54,520 nt of DNA. Origin: an uncultured Acidobacteriota bacterium (GTDB taxonomy: Bacteria; Acidobacteriota; Polarisedimenticolia; Polarisedimenticolales; Polarisedimenticolaceae). A program made the position numbers and the translations under genes. The notes beneath the pieces are model-generated. The model did no database searches, was not told the origin of the DNA, and was given only the letters and a program-made list of their open reading frames with translations. The DNA lies in contig CALZKF010000003.1 of NCBI GenBank assembly GCA_945787955.1, positions 1 to 54,520 on the forward strand, given 5' to 3'. Position 1 is the first letter of the stretch; each line of letters opens with the position of its first letter. Shown piece by piece: positions 41,483-50,660 of the stretch.

Positions 41483-43162
41483 ATGATGAACTGGATCGAA
41501 AACGCCGCCGCCGGCCTGGCCGACCTGGTCAACGGACTATTGGGTCCCATGGCCGATTTTCTGGAACAGTACGTGTGGAACTGGCCCGAGCAGGCGCCGC
41601 TTCTGGCGGTCCTGCTCCTGGGAACCGGGCTGTTCGTCACCGTACGGCTGGCCTTTGTCCAGGTCAAAGGGTTCAAGCATGCCATCGACATCGCACGGGG
41701 CGTTTACGACGACCCGAATGATGCCGGTGATCTCAACCACTTTCAGGCCCTGACCACCGCGCTGTCGGCCACCGTGGGGATCGGCAACATCGCCGGGGTG
41801 GCTATCGGGATCCGGATGGGCGGGCCCGGCGCACTGTTCTGGATGTGGCTGACCGCCTTCTTCGGCATGGCTCTCAAATACGCCGAGTGCACCCTGGCGC
41901 TGAAGTACAGGCATCTCCACAAGGACGGCTCGGTGTCCGGCGGGCCGATGTTCTACATCACCAAAGGGCTGGGCGGTAACTGGAAGATCATGGGGGTGGT
42001 ATTCGCCGCCTGCGCTGCGGTCTGCTCCTTCGGCAGCGGCTGCATGAATCAGTCCAACACCCTGGCGGTGCGGGTGGAAACCCATTTCGGTATTCCGGCG
42101 GTCTGGACCGGCCTCATCTTCGCCTCGCTTGTAGCGCTGGTGATCATCGGCGGGATCAAGCGCATCGGGCGGGTGACCTCGATCCTGGCCCCGTTTATGG
42201 CGATCCTGTACGTCGGAGGGGCGCTGGTCATCCTGATGATGAACCTGAACCTGGTGCCCGGCGCCTTTGAAACAATTATCACCCAGGCGTTCGCTCCGAA
42301 ATCGCTTGCCGGCGGAGCCGCAGGCTCCATCCTGATGACCGTCATGTGGGGGATCCGCCGCGGCCTGTTCAGCAACGAGGCCGGGCAGGGCAGCGCGCCG
42401 ATCGCCCACGCCACCGCCAAGACCGACGAACCGGTGCGGGAGGGGCTGGTCGCCTCCCTGGGCCCGTTCATCGACACCCTGGTTATCTGCACCATGACCG
42501 GCCTGGTGATCATCGTCAGCGGCGCCTGGACGGACAAGGTGCCCCAGACCCTGGATCTTGGCTCTGTCACCGTCCATTCAGCCGCACTGGAGCAGGCTTC
42601 GGCGCCGATGGCGGAACTGACGGTCCGGGACGGACTCCTGGACCAGGTCTCGGTGGGATACCTGAGGAACACGGTGGACAACGTCCGGCTGCTGGACGAG
42701 GCCGGCTCATCCTGGAACGGCACCATCCTGGTTGACCACGAAGGCGCTGCGACCCTGGCCGAGGGGGCCGCGCCGGTCTTCATCGAGGGCGACGCCTTGC
42801 TCACAGGGGCGGACATGACCGCCCTGGGGTTCGAGAAGATGCTGGGTAACGCCGGTTCGATCCTGGTCACACTGGCTGTGATCCTGTTCGCGGTTTCCAC
42901 CGCCATCTCGTGGTCGTACTACGGTGATCGCTCCGTGGAGTTCCTGTTCGGACCCCGGGCGATACCGATCTATCGATGGATCTTCGTGGCATTCTTCTTC
43001 CTTGGATGCATTCTGCCGCTCAAGGCGGTATGGACCTGGGGGGATGTGGCGCTGGGCATCATGTCGATCCCGAACCTGATCGCCCTGGTTCTCCTGGCCG
43101 GCAAGGTCAGGGAGATGACCCGGGACTATTTCTCGCGTGAACATATCCCGTATGGCCGTTGA
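41483..43162 (+). CDS. Sodium:alanine symporter (AGCS) family protein
   Basis: 559 residues from the ATG pair after GGGAG; the listed start adds 20 codons with no hydrophobic character. Hallmarks: 'ALTTALSATVGIGNIAGVAIGI', 'GGPGALFWMWLTAFFGMALKYAECTLA', 'GGPMFYITKGLGG' and 'GIRRGLFSNEAGQGSAPIAHA'. Around residues 375-460 it carries a roughly 90-residue hydrophilic insertion ('VTVHSAALEQASAPM... LGFEKMLG') absent from compact AGCS proteins. Inner membrane importer of alanine or glycine coupled to Na+. The peptidase gene follows after 19 bases, suggesting uptake of peptide breakdown products. Confidence 0.93.
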   Translation: MMNWIENAAAGLADLVNGLLGPMADFLEQYVWNWPEQAPLLAVLLLGTGLFVTVRLAFVQVKGFKHAIDIARGVYDDPNDAGDLNHFQALTTALSATVGIGNIAGVAIGIRMGGPGALFWMWLTAFFGMALKYAECTLALKYRHLHKDGSVSGGPMFYITKGLGGNWKIMGVVFAACAAVCSFGSGCMNQSNTLAVRVETHFGIPAVWTGLIFASLVALVIIGGIKRIGRVTSILAPFMAILYVGGALVILMMNLNLVPGAFETIITQAFAPKSLAGGAAGSILMTVMWGIRRGLFSNEAGQGSAPIAHATAKTDEPVREGLVASLGPFIDTLVICTMTGLVIIVSGAWTDKVPQTLDLGSVTVHSAALEQASAPMAELTVRDGLLDQVSVGYLRNTVDNVRLLDEAGSSWNGTILVDHEGAATLAEGAAPVFIEGDALLTGADMTALGFEKMLGNAGSILVTLAVILFAVSTAISWSYYGDRSVEFLFGPRAIPIYRWIFVAFFFLGCILPLKAVWTWGDVALGIMSIPNLIALVLLAGKVREMTRDYFSREHIPYGR

Positions 43163-43181
43163 ATTCGACAGGAATAGCATC

Positions 43182-45221
43182 ATGAAAAGAATCGTATGTT
43201 GTGCCGCCGTGATCGTCCTGGCCGGTTTTGCCCCGGCCGTCGAGCCCCATCCGTTCACCGTCCATGATCTTCATGCCATGGACCGGCTGTCCGGTCTCTC
43301 GGTTTCGCCGGACGGCAGCACTGCGCTGTTCACCGTTCGGAGCACGGACTTCGACAAGGATGGCGGGACAACCGATCTGTGGACTGTCCCGACGTCAGGT
43401 GGTGAACCGCGACGGCTGACGACCCACTCCGCCGCGGATCATTCCGGCGCCTTTACACCGGACGGAACTGCTGTTCTGTTCCTCTCTTCCCGTTCAGGGT
43501 CTTCCCAGATCTGGAAAATCCCGATGGATGGCGGCGAAGCCCGACAGGTTACCGACCTTACGGCAGGGGTCAACGGATTTCTGCAATCGCCCTCCGGTGA
43601 CCGGTTGTTGATGGCGCTGGAAGTGTTCCCCGACTGCGACACCCTGCAATGCACGGTGGACCGTCTGGACGCCCGGGCTGCCGACAAGGCTTCCGGCCGG
43701 ATTCATGACAGCCTGTTCCTGCGGCACTGGGACACCTGGAAGGACGGCCGCCGGTCCCACCTTTTCATTATGCCGACTTCAGGGGGCGAGCTTCGGGATC
43801 TCATGGCAGGGATGAACGCAGATTCGCCTTCCAAACCGTTCGGCGGCATGGAAGAGGTTTCGTTTACCCGGGACGGAACCGGCGTTGTGTTCACCGCCCG
43901 GCAAGGCAAGGGTGAAGCATGGTCCACCGACCTGGATCTGTACCTGGTGCAGGCCGACGGCTCGGCCGAGCCGCAGGTGCTGACCTCCGAAAACGAAGCG
44001 GTGGACACGACCCCGGTATTCTCGCCCGATGGAGGCGCCCTGGCATGGCTCGCCATGGAGCGCCCCGGATTCGAGGCGGACCGCCTCCGGATCATGACGA
44101 GATCCTGGCCGGATGGAGAAACAAAGGTTCTGGCCGAGGATTGGGACCGTTCGGTGCGAACCATGTTCTGGGCTCCGGACGGCAAGACGGTCTATGTCAC
44201 CGCCCAGGATCTGGGCAACGTTTCCCTGTTCTCGATTTCCGTTCCCCGGGGCAAGGTCAAGCGTCTGGTCTCCGGCGGTCAGGTCCAGTCGGCGGCCAGG
44301 TCCGGCGACCGGCTTGTGTACGGGCTGGAAACCTTCCGGTCCCCGGTGGAGTTTTTCACGGCGGACCTGAACGGCAAGGATGTCCGATCCCTGACCCGTA
44401 TCAACGAAGACCGTCTGAACAGCGTTCTCATGGGAGAGTATGAGCAGTTCTCGTTCAAGGGATGGAACGATGAAAAGGTCTACGGCTACGTGATCAAGCC
44501 GGTGGGGCTGATGGAAGGCCGCAAGTTCCCCGTGGCGTTCATCATCCACGGTGGACCTCAGGGTTCGTCGGCCAACGGTTTCCATTACCGCTGGAATCCG
44601 CAACCGTACGCTGCCGCCGGGTACGGCGTCGTTATGATCGATTTCCACGGTTCCACCGGTTACGGCCAGGCGTTCACCGATTCCATCAGCAAGGACTGGG
44701 GCGGCAAACCGCTGGTGGACCTGCGGAAAGGGCTGCAGGCGGCGTTGGACAAGTACGATTTTCTGGATGGCGACCGAGTCGCCGCCCTGGGGGCTTCGTA
44801 CGGCGGGTACATGGTGAACTGGATCGCCGGTAACTGGCCGGACCGTTTCCGGTGTCTGGTCAATCATGACGGCGTGTTCGACACCCGCTCCATGTATTTC
44901 GAGACCGAAGAGCTGTGGTTCGACGAGTGGGAGCATGGCGGCCTGCCTTGGGAAAGCCCGGAAACTTTCGAAGAGTTCAACCCGGTCGCTCACATCGGCA
45001 AATGGAAAAAACCGATGCTTGTGATCCATGGCGGTCTGGATTACCGCGTGCCCGACACACAGGGCATCGGCGCCTTCACCGCCCTGCAGCGCCGTGGTAT
45101 TCCGTCCAGGTTTCTTTATTTTCCCGACGAGAATCATTTCGTGCTCCGGCCGTCCAACGCCGCCTTGTGGCATGAAACGGTCCTGGGCTGGCTGGACCGC
45201 TGGACCAAACCGATGCCATGA
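43182..45221 (+). CDS. S9 family peptidase (acylaminoacyl/dipeptidyl peptidase type)
   Basis: 679 residues from the ATG with signal peptide 'MKRIVCCAAVIVLAGFAPAV'; the 15 codons upstream in the ORF track are excluded. A PD40/beta-propeller region (about 30-430: 'LSGLSVSPDGSTALFTVRST', 'LTTHSAADHSGAFTPDG') is followed by an alpha/beta hydrolase domain with Ser539 in 'ALGASYGGYMVN', Asp620 in 'HGGLDYRVP' and His652 in 'DENHFV'. Secreted or periplasmic; it removes di- or acylated amino acids from short peptides. The stop overlaps the DUF3311 ATG by four bases. Confidence 0.95.
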   Translation: MKRIVCCAAVIVLAGFAPAVEPHPFTVHDLHAMDRLSGLSVSPDGSTALFTVRSTDFDKDGGTTDLWTVPTSGGEPRRLTTHSAADHSGAFTPDGTAVLFLSSRSGSSQIWKIPMDGGEARQVTDLTAGVNGFLQSPSGDRLLMALEVFPDCDTLQCTVDRLDARAADKASGRIHDSLFLRHWDTWKDGRRSHLFIMPTSGGELRDLMAGMNADSPSKPFGGMEEVSFTRDGTGVVFTARQGKGEAWSTDLDLYLVQADGSAEPQVLTSENEAVDTTPVFSPDGGALAWLAMERPGFEADRLRIMTRSWPDGETKVLAEDWDRSVRTMFWAPDGKTVYVTAQDLGNVSLFSISVPRGKVKRLVSGGQVQSAARSGDRLVYGLETFRSPVEFFTADLNGKDVRSLTRINEDRLNSVLMGEYEQFSFKGWNDEKVYGYVIKPVGLMEGRKFPVAFIIHGGPQGSSANGFHYRWNPQPYAAAGYGVVMIDFHGSTGYGQAFTDSISKDWGGKPLVDLRKGLQAALDKYDFLDGDRVAALGASYGGYMVNWIAGNWPDRFRCLVNHDGVFDTRSMYFETEELWFDEWEHGGLPWESPETFEEFNPVAHIGKWKKPMLVIHGGLDYRVPDTQGIGAFTALQRRGIPSRFLYFPDENHFVLRPSNAALWHETVLGWLDRWTKPMP

Positions 45222-45424
45222 CCGGCGTACGGTTGCGCAACCGGCTTTACGGTCTTTTCCTGCTGGTATGCGTTGCCTCTCTGGGATGGCCGATCTACCC
45301 GCTGCTCGGCTCGCGGATCGAACCGTTCATCCTGGGCGTGCCGTTTTCCCTGTTCTGGATGATCGGCTGGGCCGGCCTTTCGTTCCTGGCGCTCCTGATC
45401 TACGACCGCACCGGACCACGCTGA
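45218..45424 (+). CDS. DUF3311 small membrane protein
   Basis: 68 residues with two hydrophobic segments ('LYGLFLLVCVASLGWPIYPLL' and 'PFSLFWMIGWAGLSFLALLIY'), typical of DUF3311 proteins that are encoded before SSS transporters and are thought to be partner subunits. ATGA overlap with the peptidase and a one-base gap to the symporter. Confidence 0.88.
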   Translation: MTGVRLRNRLYGLFLLVCVASLGWPIYPLLGSRIEPFILGVPFSLFWMIGWAGLSFLALLIYDRTGPR

Positions 45425-45425
45425 G

Positions 45426-46901
45426 ATGGACTCCCGGCTGCAGATCCTGGCGATTTCCGGAGCCTACCTGCTGGCCTGCCTGATCCTCGGCATGGTGCCC
45501 GGACGGAAATCCGGCACCGGCGCCACCGGCTATGTGGCAGGGGACCGATCCCTGGGAATTGTGTTGATGTACTTCATCACCGGTGCAACCATCTTCAGCT
45601 CCTTCGCGTTTCTCGGCGGACCGGGATGGGCCTATTCCAGGGGAGCGGCTGCGTTTTATATCCTCGGATACGGAGTGCTGGGGATGGTGCCGTTCTATTT
45701 CCTCGGCCCGCGGGCGGCCAGGGTGGCGCGGAAGTATGGCTTCGTCACCCAGGCGGAGATGGTGGCGCATCGCTACGGCAGCCCGGCTGTGGCCGGCCTC
45801 ATGGCGGTGGTCAGTGTTGTCGCGTTCGTGCCCTACCTTGCCTTGCAGATGAAAGGAGCCGGGTACGTGCTCTCGGCAGTGACCGAGGGCAAGGTGCCGG
45901 ACTGGGCAGGGGCGGCCCTGGTGTATGGCGTCGTACTTATCTACGTTCTGAGGTCCGGTGTGCTGGGTGTCGGTTGGACCAACACGTTCCAGGGTATTTT
46001 CATGATGGCGATGGCCTGGGGGCTCGGCCTGTACCTGCCGGCCAGACTGTACGGAGGCGTCGGTGAGATGTTCCGGCAGATTTCCGAAGTCAGACCGGAA
46101 CTGTTGCTGGCGCCGGGGCTGGACGCCGCCGGTGAGGTCTGGTCCTGGGGTGAGTTCACATCAGCAGTCCTGGTTTCCATAGTCGGTTTTTCCGCCTGGC
46201 CACACCTGTTCATGAAGGCTTTCACCGCCCGGAGCGACCGCATCATCAGGCGCACGGTGCTGCTGTACCCGACCTTCCAGATTTTCCTGGTTCCGCTGTT
46301 CTTCATCGGGTTCGCCGGCGTCCTGTATCCGGGTTCCCCGGACAGTCCGGACCAGATCCTGCTCTACATGATCCTGGATATGCGAATACCGGCCGTTGTG
46401 GTCGGCCTGTTCTGCGCCGGCGCGCTGGCGGCCTCCATGTCGTCCGGGGATGCCATGGTCCATGCCGCCGCTTCGGTCGCGGTTCGGGACGGCTGGGTGG
46501 CCGCCCTGGGCAGGAACCTGACCCCGGGGAAGGAGAAAGCTGCGATCCGCTGGATGGTCGTGGTTGTCATGGGACTGGCTTACGCCGTGGCTGTTTCCTA
46601 CAAAGGTTCCCTGGTGGCACTGTTGTTGTCGGCGTATGGCGCGGTGGTGCAGTTCACGCCTGTCCTGGTGGCGGCGCTTTATATCAAAAGGAGCACCGGA
46701 CCGGGTGTGGTCGCAGGTGTTCTTGCAGGCTCGCTCATCACCCTTCTTTTCGTACTCTATCCGGACGTCAGACCCTGGCCGATCCATGCCGGGTTGTACG
46801 GCCTGGTGGCCAATGTTGCGACTATCTGGGCGGTGTCCATGCTGACCCCGGAGTTCCGATCGTCCGGTCGAGATGCCTTCCTCAGAATCGCATCGGAGTG
46901 A
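45426..46901 (+). CDS. Sodium:solute symporter (SSS) family protein
   Basis: 491 residues, about 13 membrane segments. SSS marks: 'GYVAGDRSLGIVLMYFITGATIFSSFAFLGGPGWAYSRG' (early segments, cation path), 'VGWTNTFQGIFMMAMAW' and 'CAGALAASMSSGDAMVHAAASV' with conserved Ser residues. The substrate cannot be read from sequence. Its operon with S9 peptidase and DUF3311 favours an amino-acid or small organic acid. Confidence 0.93.
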   Translation: MDSRLQILAISGAYLLACLILGMVPGRKSGTGATGYVAGDRSLGIVLMYFITGATIFSSFAFLGGPGWAYSRGAAAFYILGYGVLGMVPFYFLGPRAARVARKYGFVTQAEMVAHRYGSPAVAGLMAVVSVVAFVPYLALQMKGAGYVLSAVTEGKVPDWAGAALVYGVVLIYVLRSGVLGVGWTNTFQGIFMMAMAWGLGLYLPARLYGGVGEMFRQISEVRPELLLAPGLDAAGEVWSWGEFTSAVLVSIVGFSAWPHLFMKAFTARSDRIIRRTVLLYPTFQIFLVPLFFIGFAGVLYPGSPDSPDQILLYMILDMRIPAVVVGLFCAGALAASMSSGDAMVHAAASVAVRDGWVAALGRNLTPGKEKAAIRWMVVVVMGLAYAVAVSYKGSLVALLLSAYGAVVQFTPVLVAALYIKRSTGPGVVAGVLAGSLITLLFVLYPDVRPWPIHAGLYGLVANVATIWAVSMLTPEFRSSGRDAFLRIASE

Positions 46902-46905
46902 ACTG

Positions 46906-47535
46906 ATGGGTCGTGAAGCGCAGGAGTCCGACGCGTTCCTGGTTCTCCTGGACGGCCCGGAAGCTGAGCTCAAGGTTCGGGGCTCCCGGTTTATCGGGCA
47001 GGCCTTCCATGCGCCGGACCTTGAACAGGTAGAGGCGCGGCTGGCATCGGTCCGGAAGCGCTACCATGCCGCCACCCACCACTGCTGGGCGGCCCGGGTC
47101 GGAGGCTTGGATCGACTTGTGGAGCGAACCGAGGATGACGGCGAGCCCTCGGGTACCGCCGGCGCTCCGATCCTGAAACCGCTGGCCGGCCGCAGGTTGC
47201 ACAACGGGCTGGTGGTGGTGACACGCTATTTCGGTGGTGTGAAGCTCGGCACCGGCGGGTTGGCCCGGGCGTATTCCGATGCGGCGGTCCTGGCCCTGGA
47301 TCCGGCTCCGGTGGAAACCGTCCTGCTGGAAGATACCGTGGCCCTGACCTGTTCCTGGGGCGACATGGGAACGGTAGAGGCGGTCCTTGCCAGGGCCGGC
47401 GGGAAGGTGTCAGGTGTGGCCCGTAGTTTTGAGGATGAGCCGCACCTTGAAATCAGGGTGCGGCGGTCTGCCGCACCCTCCTTGAAGCGAGACCTGGTGG
47501 AGTCCACCGCCGGGCGGGTGCGTTTCACGAGTTAG
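46906..47535 (+). CDS. YigZ/IMPACT family protein
   Basis: 209 residues from the ATG after CGGAG, four bases past the symporter stop; the upstream 11 codons of the track are excluded. N-terminal UPF0029 (IMPACT) domain: 'VRGSRFIGQAF', 'ATHHCWAARVG', 'DDGEPSGTAGAPILKPL' and 'NGLVVVTRYFGGVKLGTGGLARAYSDAA'. The C-terminal about 70 residues form the usual second ferredoxin-like subdomain. Cytosolic; function in bacteria is not settled (translation-related in eukaryotes). Confidence 0.93.
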   Translation: MGREAQESDAFLVLLDGPEAELKVRGSRFIGQAFHAPDLEQVEARLASVRKRYHAATHHCWAARVGGLDRLVERTEDDGEPSGTAGAPILKPLAGRRLHNGLVVVTRYFGGVKLGTGGLARAYSDAAVLALDPAPVETVLLEDTVALTCSWGDMGTVEAVLARAGGKVSGVARSFEDEPHLEIRVRRSAAPSLKRDLVESTAGRVRFTS

Positions 47536-47787
47536 TCGCCCAAATCGGTCTACAATGAGGGTGCTTATACCTGTTCCGCATCCGGTGTTGGTGGTAATAG
47601 TATCCATGTAGTTACAGTTTGCCGGGGCGGAAAACTTCGTTCTTGAAAATTGAGGTTCTTGTACCGAATGATGCGCGACATGGAACCAGGCCGGTAGATC
47701 GGCATACCCAGTGGTTCAATCTGAAGTGAGTGCACTAGTTAAGCCGATGTAACCGGAAACCTCAGACCCAAGAACAAGCTCCCCTTT
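47536..47787. other. Intergenic region between convergent YigZ and SSS genes
   Basis: 252 bases with no ORF of note, no hairpin with T-run and no RNA gene seen. Base composition is less GC-rich than the neighbours. Confidence 0.5.
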
Positions 47788-49245
47788 CTATCCCGTCGTC
47801 CTTTCCGCCCCGGCAGCATTTCCCACCCATGAAATGCTGATCACCAGCAGTGCGCTGATAAGCACCGCTGCGGCCTTCATGTCCAGGACCGAGCCGAGGG
47901 CCTCGAAGTTTTTCCAAAGAATGGTCGCAGCCATGCCGCCGACCATCCCGGACAGCGCCCCGGCAAGGCTGGTTCGCTTCCACCACAGGGCCAGGAGCAG
48001 GGGAGGGCCGAACGATGCCCCCAACCCGGTCCAGGCATAGGAAACGGTGGTGTCGATGATATGGGAATCGTGGATGGAAACCCATGCGATATACAGGGCG
48101 ATGCCGGCGATCCCCATGGTGGCGGTCCTGGACATCAGCACCAGCCGCGCGGGGGAAGCACGGATCCGGAGCAGGCGGACACAGATGTCCTCCACCACCG
48201 CCGAGGATGCGACCAGCAACTGGCTGTCGGCACTGGACATCATTGCGGCAGTCGCCCCGGCAATCATCAGCCCGGCCAGCCAGCCGGGCATCAACGCCAA
48301 GGCCAGAAGCGGCATGACTTGTTCCGGGTTGTCCAGGTTCGGCCCCAGGACCGCTACGCCGATGATGCCGATGAACGGTGCGCCCCAGTAGGACAGCAGG
48401 GTCCACGCCATGGCGATGAGGCCGCTCTTGGGGAGCTCACCGGTTTTTCGGATCGCCATGTAGCGGGTCAACAGGTGGGGCTGGCCCAGGTACCCCAGAC
48501 CCCAGGACAGGTTGGCCACCACCACACCGAACAGGAACGCCGCCCCGGCCTGGCCTCCGCTCATGGAGAGGAAGCCTGTGCCGCGAACCTGCAACGCCTC
48601 GGCCAGGTTCCCAAATCCGCCGATGTGGATCAGTCCGACCACCGGCAGGACCACGGCGACGCAGGTCATCAATACACCCTGGATCAGATCGGTCCAGGCT
48701 ACCGCCAGGAACCCTCCCAGCATGGTGTACAGCAGGACCACGCCGGCGCCGATCAACAGGCCGTACTCCGCCTTTATATTGAAAGTCGCCTCCAGCATCA
48801 TCCCCGCCCCGTTGAGCTGAGCGGCCAGGTAGGCGGTGTAGAACACCAGGATGGCTATAGTCGAAAACAGGCGCAGCAGCCGGCTGCCGTCGCCGAACCG
48901 CATTTCGAAGTAGTCGGGGAGGGTCAGGGCGCCCATGGCGGCGGTTTGTCTCCGCAGCGGTATGGCGATGAAGGTCCAGGAAAACAGGATTCCGGCGGCG
49001 ATCCCTATGACCGACCAGAACCCTACGAACCCGGCTCCATAGGCCGCCCCCGGAAGACCGAGGAGAAACCAGGCCGATTCGCCGGAGGCCCGCTCCGATA
49101 TGGCGGAAACCCAGGGGCCCAGCCGTCTGCCGCCCAGGACATAGTCGTCCAGGGATTTCATGTACCGGGAGGACACGATCCCCACGGTCAGCATGACTGC
49201 CAGGTAAACAAGCAGGCCTGCGAGGATGGAGCCGTCGCCGGTCAA
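47788..49245 (-). CDS. SSS family symporter, PutP-like
   Basis: 485 residues, starting at a TTG that overlaps the preceding small ORF stop by four bases (TTGA). Motifs: 'YVLGGRRLGPWVSAISERASGESAWFLLGLPGAAYGAG' (PutP-like segments 1-2), 'DYFEMRFGDGSRLLR', 'FLAVAWTDLIQGVLM' and 'GATAAMMSSADSQLLVASSAVVEDI'. This strongly resembles Na+/proline symporters; substrate otherwise unproven. It is transcribed with the 33-codon membrane ORF from a clear promoter. Confidence 0.93.
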   Translation of the reverse strand: MTGDGSILAGLLVYLAVMLTVGIVSSRYMKSLDDYVLGGRRLGPWVSAISERASGESAWFLLGLPGAAYGAGFVGFWSVIGIAAGILFSWTFIAIPLRRQTAAMGALTLPDYFEMRFGDGSRLLRLFSTIAILVFYTAYLAAQLNGAGMMLEATFNIKAEYGLLIGAGVVLLYTMLGGFLAVAWTDLIQGVLMTCVAVVLPVVGLIHIGGFGNLAEALQVRGTGFLSMSGGQAGAAFLFGVVVANLSWGLGYLGQPHLLTRYMAIRKTGELPKSGLIAMAWTLLSYWGAPFIGIIGVAVLGPNLDNPEQVMPLLALALMPGWLAGLMIAGATAAMMSSADSQLLVASSAVVEDICVRLLRIRASPARLVLMSRTATMGIAGIALYIAWVSIHDSHIIDTTVSYAWTGLGASFGPPLLLALWWKRTSLAGALSGMVGGMAATILWKNFEALGSVLDMKAAAVLISALLVISISWVGNAAGAERTTG

Positions 49246-49343
49246 TCGTCCGCCCGGGACCGGTTGAAGCGATAAGCAGCAATCGACAACAGTGCCAGCA
49301 CGAGCCAGGCGCCGGCTACTATGAATAAGGTCCAGCCGTTCAC
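49242..49343 (-). CDS. Small single-pass membrane protein, 33 residues, upstream of PutP-like symporter
   Basis: Not in the ORF track. GTG start, product 'MNGWTLFIVAGAWLVLALLS' followed by a basic tail, one hydrophobic helix of about 20 residues. The TGA overlaps the TTG of the symporter, implying translational coupling; a good promoter with TATAAT lies six bases before the GTG. It may be a transporter accessory peptide analogous to DUF3311/DUF485-like partners, or a leader peptide that controls symporter translation. Confidence 0.6.
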   Translation of the reverse strand: MNGWTLFIVAGAWLVLALLSIAAYRFNRSRADD

Positions 49344-49349
49344 GGCCGG

Positions 49350-49377
49350 ATTATAGGCGATCCCCGTTGACGGACAA
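49350..49377 (-). promoter_or_regulatory. Promoter TTGTCC-N16-TATAAT for the small ORF and symporter
   Basis: The -10 is perfect and the -35 matches four of six consensus bases. Its end is six bases from the GTG, so transcription should start at or next to the first codon (leaderless message). Confidence 0.6.
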
Positions 49378-49379
49378 AC

Positions 49380-50660
49380 TCAGAAACTGAGCGGGCCGGA
49401 TTCAGGGCGATAGCTCGTCGTTTCCCGTTCGTGCAGGAACGTATCGATGGCCAATTGGTCTTCAGGTCCACCGAACTGTTCAAACTCCATCCCCATGCCC
49501 GGAATCGGAATCACCGCGGTGTAATCGGGGGACAGTTCCGGGGGTACGGAGCGCACCACTTTCCCGATCACATGGACGTTGCCCTGGTGGCCGGGAAGAG
49601 GAAAATTAACGGCGCAACGCATACCGATATCGATCGGGGCCGACGTTTGTACGAACACGCCGCTGGGGGACAGGTCCCTGGTGTAACCGACCAGGAGGGA
49701 TTCCGAGCCCTCGAAATACACCGGTACCTGAACCGGCACCCGCGGCCGCCTGAGGTAGCACCAGACACGGTTACGGCCCAGGGCCCGGGCCTCGTCCAGC
49801 GCTTCCCGTGCGCGTCCGATCAGGGCCTGAGGGTTCAGGGCGTCGGCTGGGAACGAGGCCGACCCGAGGCTCAGCGTGATCTTGCCGGGCCAGATGTTCC
49901 GTGGAAAGAAACGGTAACGTTCTACGGTTGATCTCAGTGCTGCCGCCATCTGCCGCGAGTCGCCGCGGCCGGCGCCGGGGAGCAGGATGGCGAAGTCATC
50001 GTTCTCCAACCTTCCGGGGATGCCGTCGTCCTCGGTGGCCGCCCGGAGTATGTCCGCTATCTTGCGGAGGACCGTATTGCCCTCCTCGTATCCGAGCTTG
50101 TCGTTCACATTGCGAAGTTGATCGACGTCCGCCAGGATCAGCGCCACCGGATTGGCTGTGATGCCTGCATGCTCCACTTCCTTTTCGAGGAGTACCGAAA
50201 ATGCGTCGGCGTGCAGCAGGCCGGTGAGGGGATCGATTTCCTCCCTGGAAATCTCGCCCTCGTTGGGGCCGGAACGGGCCACCACTCTTTGGATTGTGAC
50301 CTGGGCCCGCTGGCCCTGGCCCGCAAGGCGACGTACCGTCGCTTCGACATCCAGGGATCGTCCATCCCGGCAATGGATGCGGAGAAGTGTTGTTGCTTGC
50401 TCTTTGGGGATTTCCACCGTGCCGGCGAACAGTTGGGGCCGTGCATCGGCGCCGCGTTGCTCCGAGATGCGTCCGGCGGCCCCTGCGCGATGGCCGTGCC
50501 CCACCACCGTGGCGGCGTTCCAGCCTGTGAGAGCTTCCATGCCCTCATCGAACCCCAGGACCATGCCCTTGCCGTCGATGATGAACGAGCCGTTCCGGTT
50601 CCAGCGGCCCCCTGTGGAGCGGCTGGGATGGCCAATTTCGTTCCTCAGCGTTACCCCCAT
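49380..50660 (-). CDS. PAS-GGDEF-PilZ protein with degenerate GGDEF motif
   Basis: 426 residues; ATG with AAGGAGG eight bases upstream. PAS-like sensor (about 20-120: 'GSFIIDGKGMVLGFDEGMEALTGWNA'), GGDEF domain (about 140-300: 'DPLTGLLHADAFSVLLEKE', 'LILADVDQLRNVNDKLGYEEGN') whose active-site loop reads 'RLENDDFAILLPG' instead of GGDEF, so diguanylate synthesis is unlikely. C-terminal PilZ domain (about 305-410) with 'RRPRVPVQVPVYF' and 'DLSPSGVFV', the c-di-GMP binding signature. It therefore probably reads c-di-GMP rather than making it. Such control often targets exopolysaccharide or motility. Confidence 0.88.
   Translation of the reverse strand: MGVTLRNEIGHPSRSTGGRWNRNGSFIIDGKGMVLGFDEGMEALTGWNAATVVGHGHRAGAAGRISEQRGADARPQLFAGTVEIPKEQATTLLRIHCRDGRSLDVEATVRRLAGQGQRAQVTIQRVVARSGPNEGEISREEIDPLTGLLHADAFSVLLEKEVEHAGITANPVALILADVDQLRNVNDKLGYEEGNTVLRKIADILRAATEDDGIPGRLENDDFAILLPGAGRGDSRQMAAALRSTVERYRFFPRNIWPGKITLSLGSASFPADALNPQALIGRAREALDEARALGRNRVWCYLRRPRVPVQVPVYFEGSESLLVGYTRDLSPSGVFVQTSAPIDIGMRCAVNFPLPGHQGNVHVIGKVVRSVPPELSPDYTAVIPIPGMGMEFEQFGGPEDQLAIDTFLHERETTSYRPESGPLSF

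Noticed and set aside
43779-45173. 464-residue minus ORF opposite the S9 peptidase
   Set aside because: Composition is typical of an antisense frame in GC-rich DNA; the plus strand encodes a complete catalytic peptidase.
48061-49275. 404-residue plus ORF opposite the PutP-like symporter
   Set aside because: His/Gln/Gly-rich antisense frame; the minus strand is a clear transporter.
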